Below, piece after piece: positions 47,906-57,158 of a DNA stretch of 64,000 nucleotides (position 1 is its first letter; every line of letters begins with the position of its first letter). A program made the position numbers and the translations under genes. The notes beneath the pieces are model-generated. The model did not search any database and had not been told where the DNA came from. It worked only from the letters and a program-made list of their open reading frames with translations. The DNA lies in NCBI RefSeq assembly GCF_002557795.1, contig NZ_CP023777.1:3729001-3793000 (forward strand), in the 5' to 3' direction. The DNA is from Chitinophaga caeni (GTDB lineage Bacteria; Bacteroidota; Bacteroidia; Chitinophagales; Chitinophagaceae).

Positions 47906-47923
47906 CTTATTCTTCAGAATAAG
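47906..47923. promoter_or_regulatory. Palindromic candidate operator upstream of hmgA
   Basis: Perfect inverted repeat CTTATTCT-TC-AGAATAAG, 29-46 bp before the hmgA start codon. Symmetry, size and position suit binding by a dimeric regulator such as an Lrp/AsnC- or TetR-type protein. No copy was seen ahead of hppD or the aldo/keto reductase gene. Confidence 0.5.
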
Positions 47924-48301
47924 CGCTCGCGTTTCCAATAAAATATTAACAAGTAAAATACTTGGCTGGTTGAGCCAAATGCAATTAATCATTACATAAT
48001 AGACGAATCCATGGCAAGTGTTGCCATGAGGAAGTAGTAATTGAGCTGATTCGTATTATATTTTTCTAACAAATGCATCTAAATGCTTCAGAATGATTGC
48101 TCTAAAATTAAGGATTAATATTGAATTTCAAAGAAACGGGCACAACATTTTTTAAAAAAATTCAAGCGGGCGGTAAAGCATATTAAAATATCCAAGCATA
48201 GTACTTTATTCATATTGTAATATTTCCATGCGTTGCTCAATTGATTTTTATGTATTATTCATATTAGAAGTTTTAATGTAAAACCCGGTAAAGTTTATAT
48301 T
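47924..48301. other. Intergenic region between divergent genes
   Basis: About 380 AT-rich bases between hmgA (minus) and the 830-residue protein gene (plus). It includes two ATTCATATT motifs (near 48210 and 48255). No gene or stable hairpin was seen. Confidence 0.4.
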
Positions 48302-50794
48302 GTGAAATATTTTTTCTCCTGCTTGGCAACTACCCTTTTCCTGAACTTATATACACTAAGTGCACAAAGACTGCAATTAGATTCCAAACAAGGAACATTT
48401 ATCCTGGATAAGAGTGGTAAGATATCCTATTTCGGTCCCGCTAGCCGGTCGCTGGATAATAACTTGTTGCATAAAGATTCTTCCTCTTATTTATTACAAA
48501 TCAAGCGGTTTTCTTCTAATGAGATGGAAAAACCAACCAGTTTGAATTGGAAGAAAAAGAATGGTAAATGGAAAGCTGTTTTCCATTTTAATGAAAATTT
48601 CGTGGAGCTCACTTTTGAAGAAAAGGATGGCTATTTAACCGCGGAAGCAACCGCGGTTAAAGATCCGGGAAAGATCGAGTTACTAGAATGGGGGAAAATT
48701 TATACTCCTATTTCCGATAGCGTGGGACAATCTTTGGGTGTGGCTTACAACTCGGAATTTGCCATTGGAATCCTTGGTTTAAACCTGAAAAGCCAGGGCG
48801 GCTTTGAAATTAATCACCGTGAACGATTTGGGAATGCCGCCCAACGCTTTAGTGGCGGAACCGTACTGCAAGGCTTCACGCGGAACCGGGGTCTTCCCAG
48901 GGTTGATAATAACTTTATACAGGAACTTACATTTGCCAGCCCATTGAAGGACGGGGACGCCCGCTTGCAGGGATCTAAATTCGCATTTTACTGCGTGAAA
49001 ACAAATGACCTATTAAAGATCATTCATACTATCGAAATGAATGAAGGTCTCCCGGTATTGTCCCACGCAGATGGTTGGATTAAAACATCGAAGTATGCTA
49101 CTTCTTCGAAGTTTATCATGTCGTATGATGTAAATAATATAGATGCCTGCTTAGATCTCGCGGAAAAGGCAGGCATTACTAATGTATACCATCCCGGGAT
49201 CTTTAAAACATGGGGTACGTTTAAGCTGGATTCATCAAAATTTCCGATGGGTACAAAATCGATCGCGGCGCTCAGCGAAAAAGCGAAAGCCCGCAATATA
49301 ACCCTCGGGGCACATGCTTTATCCAATTTCATAACCACGAATGATCCGCTGGTTAGCCCTATCCCCCATCCCGATCTCCAGCTAGCGGGAGTTACTGTAT
49401 TAAAGCAAGATATTGATACTGCCAGCCAAACTATCATACTACGAAACGCTGGCTATATTAAAGCTTATAGCAAGGATAACTATATTCCTACCGGGAAAGA
49501 ATATAATGTAAACAGGGATAGGGAAATATTCGCGATACGAATTGGGAATGAAATCATAGAATACTCTGATGCCGTGCAACAAGGAAATGATATAGTCTTG
49601 TCGGGTTGCAAGCGGGGCGCATTTAATACGGCGGTCGCGGCACATCAAAACGGGGATCGCGCGGGCCGCTTGGCATCCCATGCATACAAGGTATTTTTTG
49701 CCAACATCATCCTGCAAGATACCGTTGCCCAAAACTTGGCCCGCTTCTTCAATGAAGCTAAACTAAAAAGAATCAGCTTTGATGGTGTTGAAGGCGGCGT
49801 GGCTACCGGGCATAATCGCTATAGTTGCGAAAGGTTCGTGTATGTATTTTTCAGGAACCTGGTCGATAAAAATATAGTAGCTAACTCCAGTGATTTAATG
49901 CATTATGCCTGGCATTACTTCTCGAATGAAAGTTGGGGAGAACCATGGTGGGCAAAGAACTTCCGCGAGTCCCAACTCGATCACCGCTTGGCCGTGCAGC
50001 AAGAACTTAAAGAAGATTTGATGCCGCGCAAAATGGGCCAGTTTAGCTTAACAAATAAAACCACCCTCAAAGATATTAACTGGCTAATGGGCTTGTGTGC
50101 CGGGTATGATTCCGGGGTCGATTTTTATGTCAGCCCCGACTTCGAAAAAATTAACCCCGCGGCAAAGGAAATTCTAAATACTATTAAAAAATGGGAGATT
50201 GTACGCAATAAACAAACCTTATCGGGTATCCAGAAGAAGCAATTGCGCGATGTATACACACTGTATAGCCTTAGCGCCGATGCCGATCATCCGCAAATAG
50301 AAATCATAGAAACATGGGCCCCGGAACAAGGTAAGCTCCAGCAAGAAGACGACCGAAACACTTTGCCTGTTGATTTACTGGTACGTGGAAGTAATACGAT
50401 CATATCATTCGATTATCACCATAAACATGTTGTTACAGAGCCCGGTTTACCTACGCATTCAGAATTAAAGTTCTATTCTGTTGCCAAAGAACAGGAACTG
50501 ATGTTCGCAGCCCGCCTCCCTGTAAATGCGGCCAGCAGTATTTCCGGGTTGTACTTGAAATCCGGCGCCCGGAAAATATCGCTGCCTTTCAAATTAAACC
50601 CGGGCGATTATATATTGCTCGATCAAGACCAAATGATGCGTCATTTTGATAAGAATGGCCGTAAACTGGATGAACAGGAAGCTAGCGGTATTTTTGATGT
50701 CAAGAAAGGGAACAACTTAATATTGGTAGATTATGATTGGCCATACGAAAAACCTGGCCCTGAAGTCATCATCAACTTTAAGATTAATAAATAA
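48302..50794 (+). CDS. Secreted large protein, putative TIM-barrel glycosidase
   Basis: An 830-residue protein of no family that I can name. The signal peptide (FFSCLATTLFLNLYTLSAQ) leads to an N-terminal beta-sandwich-like region (residues about 20-245), followed by a probable (beta/alpha)8 region. In that region DVNNIDACLDLAEKAGITNVYHPG, LGAHALSN, KRISFDGVEGG and MHYAWHYFSNESWGEPWW suggest a carbohydrate-active enzyme with acidic residues near strand ends (Asp/Glu of SFDGVEGG as candidates). The C-terminus is beta-rich. Translation starts at GTG (48302), because no in-frame ATG is close. Hydrolase role is inferred from layout only. Confidence 0.65.
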   Translation: MKYFFSCLATTLFLNLYTLSAQRLQLDSKQGTFILDKSGKISYFGPASRSLDNNLLHKDSSSYLLQIKRFSSNEMEKPTSLNWKKKNGKWKAVFHFNENFVELTFEEKDGYLTAEATAVKDPGKIELLEWGKIYTPISDSVGQSLGVAYNSEFAIGILGLNLKSQGGFEINHRERFGNAAQRFSGGTVLQGFTRNRGLPRVDNNFIQELTFASPLKDGDARLQGSKFAFYCVKTNDLLKIIHTIEMNEGLPVLSHADGWIKTSKYATSSKFIMSYDVNNIDACLDLAEKAGITNVYHPGIFKTWGTFKLDSSKFPMGTKSIAALSEKAKARNITLGAHALSNFITTNDPLVSPIPHPDLQLAGVTVLKQDIDTASQTIILRNAGYIKAYSKDNYIPTGKEYNVNRDREIFAIRIGNEIIEYSDAVQQGNDIVLSGCKRGAFNTAVAAHQNGDRAGRLASHAYKVFFANIILQDTVAQNLARFFNEAKLKRISFDGVEGGVATGHNRYSCERFVYVFFRNLVDKNIVANSSDLMHYAWHYFSNESWGEPWWAKNFRESQLDHRLAVQQELKEDLMPRKMGQFSLTNKTTLKDINWLMGLCAGYDSGVDFYVSPDFEKINPAAKEILNTIKKWEIVRNKQTLSGIQKKQLRDVYTLYSLSADADHPQIEIIETWAPEQGKLQQEDDRNTLPVDLLVRGSNTIISFDYHHKHVVTEPGLPTHSELKFYSVAKEQELMFAARLPVNAASSISGLYLKSGARKISLPFKLNPGDYILLDQDQMMRHFDKNGRKLDEQEASGIFDVKKGNNLILVDYDWPYEKPGPEVIINFKINK

Positions 50795-51040
50795 ACATTG
50801 CTGCTTTCATTTTTTTCACTTTGTCACATTATTGTAATTATAATAATAACTCAGGATAATTTACAAAGGACCTTCTATCCTGTTTTTTATACTAAAACCT
50901 ATATCTGTATTGATTAATATTGCTTTTGTTGAATTATTTTTAATAAAAGCAACATTTATTTGAAGGATAAAAAATTTTACAAAGTGCTATGAAATTGCAA
51001 TTATTATTCTAATCTTTGTAATGCAAAAGTCATAACACAG
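50795..51040. other. Upstream region of threonine operon leader
   Basis: AT-rich. A TAATCTTTG box (51010-51019, near TAnnTTTG but with three spacer bases) lies about 22 nt ahead of the leader peptide start and could drive the thr operon. Confidence 0.35.
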
Positions 51041-51172
51041 GTGAAATTCTCCTTACATATAAAGCCTCGTCTACACGACCACCCGGTTGTGAACAGAGCT
51101 TTTGCAATATCTCCTTCCCGTCGTTCCATCATTACGGCTACGATTATTATTACAACCCCATCCCGGGGTTAA
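51041..51172 (+). CDS. Thr/Ile-rich leader peptide of threonine operon
   Basis: A 43-codon open frame starting with GTG (MKFSLHIKPRLHD...) and ending with TAA 88 bases before thrA. Its C-terminal part is SIITATIIITTPSRG: ten consecutive codons hold five Ile and four Thr. This is the amino acid composition expected of an attenuation leader sensing threonyl- and isoleucyl-tRNA, like E. coli ThrL. The frame overlaps a hairpin (51154-51170) and is followed by two more (51193-51207, 51212-51234). The reading frame choice rests on the composition and GTG start; it needs comparison with relatives. Confidence 0.65.
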   Translation: MKFSLHIKPRLHDHPVVNRAFAISPSRRSIITATIIITTPSRG

Positions 51173-51234
51173 ATTTCACATATCGTCCACCGACCAATTT
51201 TATTGGTAAGCACAAGCGGGGAAGCCGCAATTGT
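51154..51234 (+). promoter_or_regulatory. Candidate attenuator hairpins ahead of thrA
   Basis: Three stem-loops follow the Thr/Ile codons: AACCCC/GGGGTT (51154-51170), ACCAAT/ATTGGT (51193-51207), and ACAAGCGG/CCGCAATTGT (51212-51234). CTTCCCG at 51113-51120 can pair in alternative with CGGGGAAG (51217-51224), giving the switch needed for attenuation. The last hairpin lacks a strong T tract, so the terminating form is uncertain. Confidence 0.45.
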
Positions 51235-51260
51235 CTTCTATTGTTAAATTCTCATAATTC

Positions 51261-53708
51261 ATGCAAGTATTAAAATTCGGGGGTACCTCCGTAGGAAGCG
51301 CTAAGGCTATAGAACAAGTTTGCAACATCGTACAATCATACCAGAGAAAAGGTAAATTAATCGTCGTAGTATCTGCCATGAGTGGCACTACGGATAAGTT
51401 AATTGCTTGCGGAAAGCTGGCAGCTCAAGGTAACGAGACTTATAAAAGTATCTTGAATGAAATAGAAAATGGTCACTTCGAAACGATCCGCTCCCTCTTT
51501 CCCATCACGGTACATAGCGGATTGATCAGCCAGGTTAAAAAGCAATTAAACCAATTGGAAAACCTTTGCGACGGTATCTTTCAAGTTGGTGAATTAAGCC
51601 GCCGTACCCTCGATAAAATTATGGCATACGGCGAACTAATGTCTTCCTGGATGATTGCCGAAAAACTTCGGCAGATGGGACTAAATGCCATTTGGAAAGA
51701 TAGCAGGCAATTAATTCAAACCGATTCGCATTTCGGAAGTGCGCAGGTGGATTTTGATATTACAAATGACCAGGTAACTACATACTTCCAACATCAAACG
51801 GAGGATTATTTCTTACTGCCGGGTTTCATTGCTTCAAACTCCCAAAAGGAAACTACTACCCTGGGCCGCGGCGGCTCCGATTACACTGCCGCTATCATCG
51901 CTGCGGCCCTGGATGCAGGGGTATTAGAGATTTGGACCGATGTTAGCGGTATGATGACAGCAGACCCGAGGTTGGTTTCCCAGGCAATACCCATCCCGAG
52001 AATATCATACGAAGAAGCGATGGAACTTTCCCACTTCGGTGCAAAAGTTATTTATCCTCCAACCATACAACCGGTAATGGAAAGGCGGATACCAATCTGG
52101 ATAAAAAATACTTTCGCACCGGCTGATGAAGGCACACTAATTAAAGACAACGGTGAAAAGCCCTACCCGGTAACCGGTATTTCAGGTATACAAAATATAG
52201 CGCTATTGACTTTGGAAGGTAGCGGTATGGTAGGCATTCCCGGGTTTTCCAAGAGGCTTTTCGAAGCTTTACACCGTGAAAAGATCAACGTGATATTGAT
52301 TACCCAAAGTTCCTCTGAACATTCCATTACCGTTGGTGTGCACGAAGCGGATATTATTAAAGCAAAATCTGCCGTCGACAGCGCTTTCGCTCAAGAAATC
52401 TACGATAAAAAGATAGAGCCGCTACTCGTCGAGAGAGATTTGAGTATAGTAGCCGTGGTAGGCGACAATATGAAGAACCATCACAACATGAGCGGTAAAC
52501 TTTTCGGCGCGCTGGGCAGGAACGCTATCAACGTTAGGGCGATAGCTCAAGGTTCGACCGAGAAAAACATCAGTACCGTTATATCGAAATACGATGTCAA
52601 GAAAGCCCTGAATGTTATCCACGAAGTATTCTTCGCAGAACCTTTAAAACAACTCAACGTATTTGTAGTGGGTGTGGGGAATGTTGGAGGTAAATTGCTG
52701 GAACAAATACAACAACAAGCAGCTTACCTAAAAACCGAAATGAATTTACAAATCCGGGTGGTGGCCATCGCGAATAGCCGCAAGATGTATTTCAATGAAG
52801 ACGGCGTGCATTTGGAAGACTGGAAGCAGGCTTTAGATAATGCTGAACCGATGGATATGGAGGCATTTGCGAGCCGTATGGTCAACCTGAACTTAAGGAA
52901 TAGCGTCTTCGTAGATAATACGGCGAGTCCAGATATTTCGCTTTCTTATGGCCGCTTCTTAGAACATGGTATTTCCGTGGTGACTTGTAATAAGATTGCC
53001 TGTTCCGCGGATTATAGTTCGTATAAAAAATTGAAAGACCTTGCTAGGAAGTACAACGTTTCTTTCCTGTTTGAAACGAACGTGGGCGCCGGTTTGCCGG
53101 TTATTAATACGCTTAATGACTTAATTAGAAGCGGCGACCGGGTACGGTCAATTGAAGCGGTATTATCCGGCAGCTTGAATTACGTGTTTAACCATTTCGT
53201 AGATGGAACTACGTTTAAAGAAGTAGTGAAAGCAGCCCAGGAAGAAGGCTATACCGAACCTGATCCAAGGATCGATTTAAGCGGTAAAGATGTTATGCGT
53301 AAAATATTGATACTCGCCCGTGAAAGCGGCGCTAAATTGGAAATGGAGGATATAGAAAACCAGGGTTTCTTGCCTGCAATATTGTTGGAGGCAGCCTCGG
53401 TAGATGATTTTTATCACCAGATGGATCAGTATGAAGACCATTTCTCAAATCTTCGCAAAGATGCCGATGCCGAGGGAAAACGGTTAAAATTCGTAGCCAC
53501 TTACCGCGATGGATCTGCTAAAGTAGGCTTGCAAGCCATCGCGCCTGATCACCCGTTTTATAACCTGCACGGTAAGGATAATATCGTTTTATATACGACG
53601 AACCGCTATGCGGATCAACCTTTAATTGTTAAGGGAGCCGGTGCAGGCGCCGATGTTACCGCATCCGGAATTTTTGCCGACGTTATCAAAACGGCGAGTG
53701 TAAATTAA
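51261..53708 (+). CDS. thrA: Bifunctional aspartate kinase/homoserine dehydrogenase
   Basis: An 815-residue fusion performing the first and third steps of threonine synthesis. The aspartate kinase domain (about 1-290) begins VLKFGGTSVGSAKAI and has TLGRGGSDYTAA. Two ACT regulatory parts follow (about 310-460). The homoserine dehydrogenase begins at about 467 with VFVVGVGNVGGKLLEQI and carries AVLSGSLNYVFN and GYTEPDPRIDLSG near its active site. First gene of thrA-thrB-thrC, 32 bp ahead of thrB. The ACT domains suggest feedback by threonine. A monofunctional aspartate kinase is also present at 26677-27942. Confidence 0.95.
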   Translation: MQVLKFGGTSVGSAKAIEQVCNIVQSYQRKGKLIVVVSAMSGTTDKLIACGKLAAQGNETYKSILNEIENGHFETIRSLFPITVHSGLISQVKKQLNQLENLCDGIFQVGELSRRTLDKIMAYGELMSSWMIAEKLRQMGLNAIWKDSRQLIQTDSHFGSAQVDFDITNDQVTTYFQHQTEDYFLLPGFIASNSQKETTTLGRGGSDYTAAIIAAALDAGVLEIWTDVSGMMTADPRLVSQAIPIPRISYEEAMELSHFGAKVIYPPTIQPVMERRIPIWIKNTFAPADEGTLIKDNGEKPYPVTGISGIQNIALLTLEGSGMVGIPGFSKRLFEALHREKINVILITQSSSEHSITVGVHEADIIKAKSAVDSAFAQEIYDKKIEPLLVERDLSIVAVVGDNMKNHHNMSGKLFGALGRNAINVRAIAQGSTEKNISTVISKYDVKKALNVIHEVFFAEPLKQLNVFVVGVGNVGGKLLEQIQQQAAYLKTEMNLQIRVVAIANSRKMYFNEDGVHLEDWKQALDNAEPMDMEAFASRMVNLNLRNSVFVDNTASPDISLSYGRFLEHGISVVTCNKIACSADYSSYKKLKDLARKYNVSFLFETNVGAGLPVINTLNDLIRSGDRVRSIEAVLSGSLNYVFNHFVDGTTFKEVVKAAQEEGYTEPDPRIDLSGKDVMRKILILARESGAKLEMEDIENQGFLPAILLEAASVDDFYHQMDQYEDHFSNLRKDADAEGKRLKFVATYRDGSAKVGLQAIAPDHPFYNLHGKDNIVLYTTNRYADQPLIVKGAGAGADVTASGIFADVIKTASVN

Positions 53709-53739
53709 TTAATCACGTTTACGTATATACGAAATTATA

Positions 53740-54672
53740 ATGAATAGAATAAAGGTATTCTCCCCTGCAACCGTGGCAAATGTAGCATGCGGTTTCGATG
53801 TAATTGGCTTGGCTTTAGATAATCCGGGTGATGAAATCGAGATGTGGTTATCAAGTGAACCGGGAATTCGCATCAGGGAAATCCACGGTGCAGATCTTCC
53901 CCTGGAGCCTTCGAAAAATGTTTGCGGGGTAGCCTTGCAAGCGCTGGTGAAAAAATTACCGGATCCCTTAAATGCGGGCTTCGAAATGATTATTAAGAAA
54001 AATATTCAACCCGGTAGCGGTATCGGTTCCAGCGCTGCTAGCGCCGCGGGAGCAGTAGTGGCAGCTAATATCCTATTGGGAGAACCCTTTCCCAAGAAAA
54101 AGCTTGTCCGCTTCGCCATGGAAGGAGAAAGGCTCGCAAGCGGCTCCGCGCATGCAGATAATGTTGCCCCTGCCATTCTCGGTGGTTTTACCTTGGTGAG
54201 AAGTTATACGCCCGTGGATATTGTCGGTTTGCCCACACCTCCCGGATTATGGGTTACCGTCATCCACCCCCAGATCGAAGTAAAAACCTCCGATGCCAGG
54301 GAAATATTAAAACACAAGGTATTAATGACGGATGCGATTAAGCAATGGGGCAATGTTGCAGCCTTGGTTGCCGGATTATACAGGAACGATTACGGCCTCA
54401 TCGGCAGATCTTTGGAAGATGTGATCGTGGAACCCGTCAGGAGTATTTTAATCCCGGCTTTCCAGGAGCTTAAAATAAAATGCAAAGAGGCCGGTGCTCT
54501 CGGCGGTGGTATTAGCGGTTCCGGCCCATCGGTTTTCATGCTGAGTACAAGCGAAGAAATAGCCAGGAATGTTGCCGATGTTATGAACAATATTTATCAA
54601 CCCCTCGGATTGGAATATCATATCCATGTTTCCACGGTGAACCAAGAAGGGGTAAAAGTGATTTCACGTTAA
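53740..54672 (+). CDS. thrB: Homoserine kinase
   Basis: A 310-residue GHMP-family kinase phosphorylating homoserine. The ATP-binding motif is IQPGSGIGSSAASAAGAVVA (about residues 90-109); VFSPATVANVACGFDVIG and EAGALGGGISGSGPSVF are the other GHMP motifs. It is second in the operon, 32 bp after thrA and 9 bp before thrC. Confidence 0.95.
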   Translation: MNRIKVFSPATVANVACGFDVIGLALDNPGDEIEMWLSSEPGIRIREIHGADLPLEPSKNVCGVALQALVKKLPDPLNAGFEMIIKKNIQPGSGIGSSAASAAGAVVAANILLGEPFPKKKLVRFAMEGERLASGSAHADNVAPAILGGFTLVRSYTPVDIVGLPTPPGLWVTVIHPQIEVKTSDAREILKHKVLMTDAIKQWGNVAALVAGLYRNDYGLIGRSLEDVIVEPVRSILIPAFQELKIKCKEAGALGGGISGSGPSVFMLSTSEEIARNVADVMNNIYQPLGLEYHIHVSTVNQEGVKVISR

Positions 54673-54681
54673 TAAAACATT

Positions 54682-55992
54682 ATGCAGTACTATAGTTTAA
54701 ATAATCATGATCATAAAGTTTCTTTCCGGGAAGCTGTAGTGTCGGGATTGGCGCCGGATAAAGGATTGTATTTCCCTGTCAGCATCCCTAAGTTGGAGAA
54801 GGATTTCGTGGAAAGATTAGATGAATATGATCCCTTGTATATCGCGAGAAAAGTCATCAGTCCTTTTATAGAAGATGAAATTCCAAGAAATGCTTTACAG
54901 CAAATTATTGATGATACCCTCTCCTTTCCTTTTCCCGTTCGGGAAGTAGAACAGGGCATTTACTCATTGGAGCTTTACCATGGCCCAACGCTTGCTTTTA
55001 AAGATGTCGGTGCAAAATTTATGGCGGGCTGCCTAGGGTATTTCCGTAAAGATGACAACCGTCCTGTTACCGTGTTGGCGGCAACATCCGGCGATACCGG
55101 TGCGGCGGTAGCTCATGGTTTTTACAATGTGCCGGGTGTTAGGGTCGTGATTTTATATCCTTCCGGCAAAGTAAGTAAGGTGCAAGAACAACAATTGACT
55201 ACTTTGGGAGGAAATGTTACCGCCATCGAGGTTGAAGGTACTTTTGATGATTGTCAACGCCTCGTCAAAACAGCCTTTAATGATACTTCATTGAAAGTAT
55301 CTTGCTTACTAACCTCCGCTAACTCGATCAACGTGGCACGGTGGTTGCCCCAGATGTTTTATTATTTCATGGCATATAGAAAACTGAAACAGTGGCATAA
55401 AGATATCGTGTTCTCCGTCCCGAGTGGAAACTTCGGTAATATTTGCGCGGGGATGATGGCTGCTCAAATGGGCTTGCCGATACAGCATTTTATAGCATCT
55501 ACAAATATAAACGACACGGTTCCCAGGTTTATGCAATCGGGCAATTATGATCCGCAACCTGCCCAGCCTACTATCTCAAATGCGATGGATGTTGCGGATC
55601 CTAGTAATTTCGTTAGGATACTGGAATTATTTGCCCACCGTGAAAAAGCATTGAATGTTCACCTTTCGAGTTATAGTTTTGACGATAGGGAAACATTGTC
55701 CGCGATTGAATCGGTGTATAAAAAGTCTAAATACTTAATGGATCCGCATGGAGCCGTCGGATATTTAGGTTTAAAAAAGTATTTGGCCAAGCATCCCCAG
55801 CAAGTGGGCGTTTTCTTGGAAACGGCTCACCCTGTTAAATTCATTGATAGTATGCCGGGTACCGTGCAAGATGATATTGATTACCCTGCCCGTTTAAAAC
55901 AGGCTTTAGGTAAGGAAAAAAAGTCCCTATATATGCAGGGCGATTATATAATGTTCAAAAATTGGTTAACGGGTCAATCCTACGCAGTATAG
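54682..55992 (+). CDS. thrC: Threonine synthase
   Basis: A 436-residue PLP enzyme that converts phosphohomoserine to threonine, the last step of the pathway. The PLP lysine lies in GPTLAFKDVGAKFMAG, and ATSGDTGAAVAHGF and VPSGNFGNICAG supply the cofactor pocket. Length and the N-terminal SFREAVVSGLAPDKGLYFP fit the longer thrC type. It ends the operon and is followed by a strong terminator. Confidence 0.95.
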   Translation: MQYYSLNNHDHKVSFREAVVSGLAPDKGLYFPVSIPKLEKDFVERLDEYDPLYIARKVISPFIEDEIPRNALQQIIDDTLSFPFPVREVEQGIYSLELYHGPTLAFKDVGAKFMAGCLGYFRKDDNRPVTVLAATSGDTGAAVAHGFYNVPGVRVVILYPSGKVSKVQEQQLTTLGGNVTAIEVEGTFDDCQRLVKTAFNDTSLKVSCLLTSANSINVARWLPQMFYYFMAYRKLKQWHKDIVFSVPSGNFGNICAGMMAAQMGLPIQHFIASTNINDTVPRFMQSGNYDPQPAQPTISNAMDVADPSNFVRILELFAHREKALNVHLSSYSFDDRETLSAIESVYKKSKYLMDPHGAVGYLGLKKYLAKHPQQVGVFLETAHPVKFIDSMPGTVQDDIDYPARLKQALGKEKKSLYMQGDYIMFKNWLTGQSYAV

Positions 55993-56019
55993 TGGGTTTG
56001 TGAAAATACTGCAAAACTT

Positions 56020-56051
56020 GGCGTCCTTTCGGCAGGACGCCTTTCTTTTTT
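56020..56051 (+). terminator. Intrinsic terminator of thr operon
   Basis: GGCGTCCT / AGGACGCC stem with a 6-nt loop, followed by TTTCTTTTTT. Confidence 0.88.
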
Positions 56052-56076
56052 AGTGGAAATAATTTAGGTTTGGATT

Positions 56077-57102
56077 ATGAAATGCACTGACTTATTCTTG
56101 ATAACCTTCGGTTTAGTTACCGGTATGGCCATCAGCTCCTGCTCCAGTCCGGGGGATTCGGCCAAGCACCGGGAACTAAAGGACTCCTTGTACCATTCAG
56201 ATATCATTGCCCCATATACAGATTCCATCGAGCAATTCCCAAGCCGGCACGACCTGTTGTTTAAAAGGGGATTAATGCTTTTTAATGATCATCCCGATTT
56301 TGCCCTTGAAAATTTCGAAGCCGCGTTAAAACTGGATAGCGATAATGTTGATTACCTGGCCGGTGCAGGGGAAGCTGCCCTCGTGATACCAGATTATCCT
56401 AAAGCGGTAAATTATTTTGCCATGGCCAATAAATTAGCTCCCGGCTATGCTTACTTGCAATATAAATGGGCCATCGCGCTAATCGAAGATAAACAATACA
56501 GTGCTGCTGATAGCGTAGCCATGTATATCCAACAAGATTCCGTTTATGCAGATAAAGGTTATTATTTGCAAGCGCGTATCGCTGAGGACCTGGGAGATAC
56601 GGCCAGGGCAATACAATTACTCAAGACAGGTATCGATCTCGTTGGAATTAAAGCCGACCATGAAGCGGTACTGGAAATGGGTGACCTGTTGACTAAGAAA
56701 AATTCCCTCGAAGCACTGCAATATTACCAATTGGCGTTCAGGCAAGACACTACAGATGCCGAACCTATTGCTGCTATCGGTGATTATTACAGCAGGCAAA
56801 AAAATTATGGGGAAGCGTTAAAGGCATACGAAAGAAGTATTTTAATTGATCCTACCCATACCTTTTCATATATAGGTACCGGGGATATCTATATGAAAGA
56901 AGGGAAATATCAACAAGCCCTGGAAACCTATCACTTAGCGATCAAGTCGGCGCCTAATGAAGCTCTTGCTTTCTATAAAAGGGGCTTGGCGTATGAAAAG
57001 TTAGGCAACAAGGAAGCTGCCGCGGCTGACTTTTTAAAGGCAATTTCCTTCCGCCGGGATTACAAGGAAGCTTCAATGGCCCTTGAGCGGGTTAAACAAT
57101 AG
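56077..57102 (+). CDS. TPR-repeat lipoprotein
   Basis: A 341-residue protein with a signal peptide ending in a lipobox (ISSC, Cys22) and about seven tetratricopeptide repeats. Clear repeats include YPKAVNYFAMANKLAPGYAYL, YGEALKAYERSILIDPTHTF and YQQALETYHLAIKSAPNEALAF with the usual A/G-L-Y-A spacing. TPR lipoproteins usually serve as scaffolds at the outer membrane. No partner suggested by neighbours. Its own terminator was not seen. Confidence 0.85.
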   Translation: MKCTDLFLITFGLVTGMAISSCSSPGDSAKHRELKDSLYHSDIIAPYTDSIEQFPSRHDLLFKRGLMLFNDHPDFALENFEAALKLDSDNVDYLAGAGEAALVIPDYPKAVNYFAMANKLAPGYAYLQYKWAIALIEDKQYSAADSVAMYIQQDSVYADKGYYLQARIAEDLGDTARAIQLLKTGIDLVGIKADHEAVLEMGDLLTKKNSLEALQYYQLAFRQDTTDAEPIAAIGDYYSRQKNYGEALKAYERSILIDPTHTFSYIGTGDIYMKEGKYQQALETYHLAIKSAPNEALAFYKRGLAYEKLGNKEAAAADFLKAISFRRDYKEASMALERVKQ

Positions 57103-57158
57103 GAATTTCCCGGTGTTTTAATGCAATCCATATTTATTTTACAATTCAACTTAACAAT

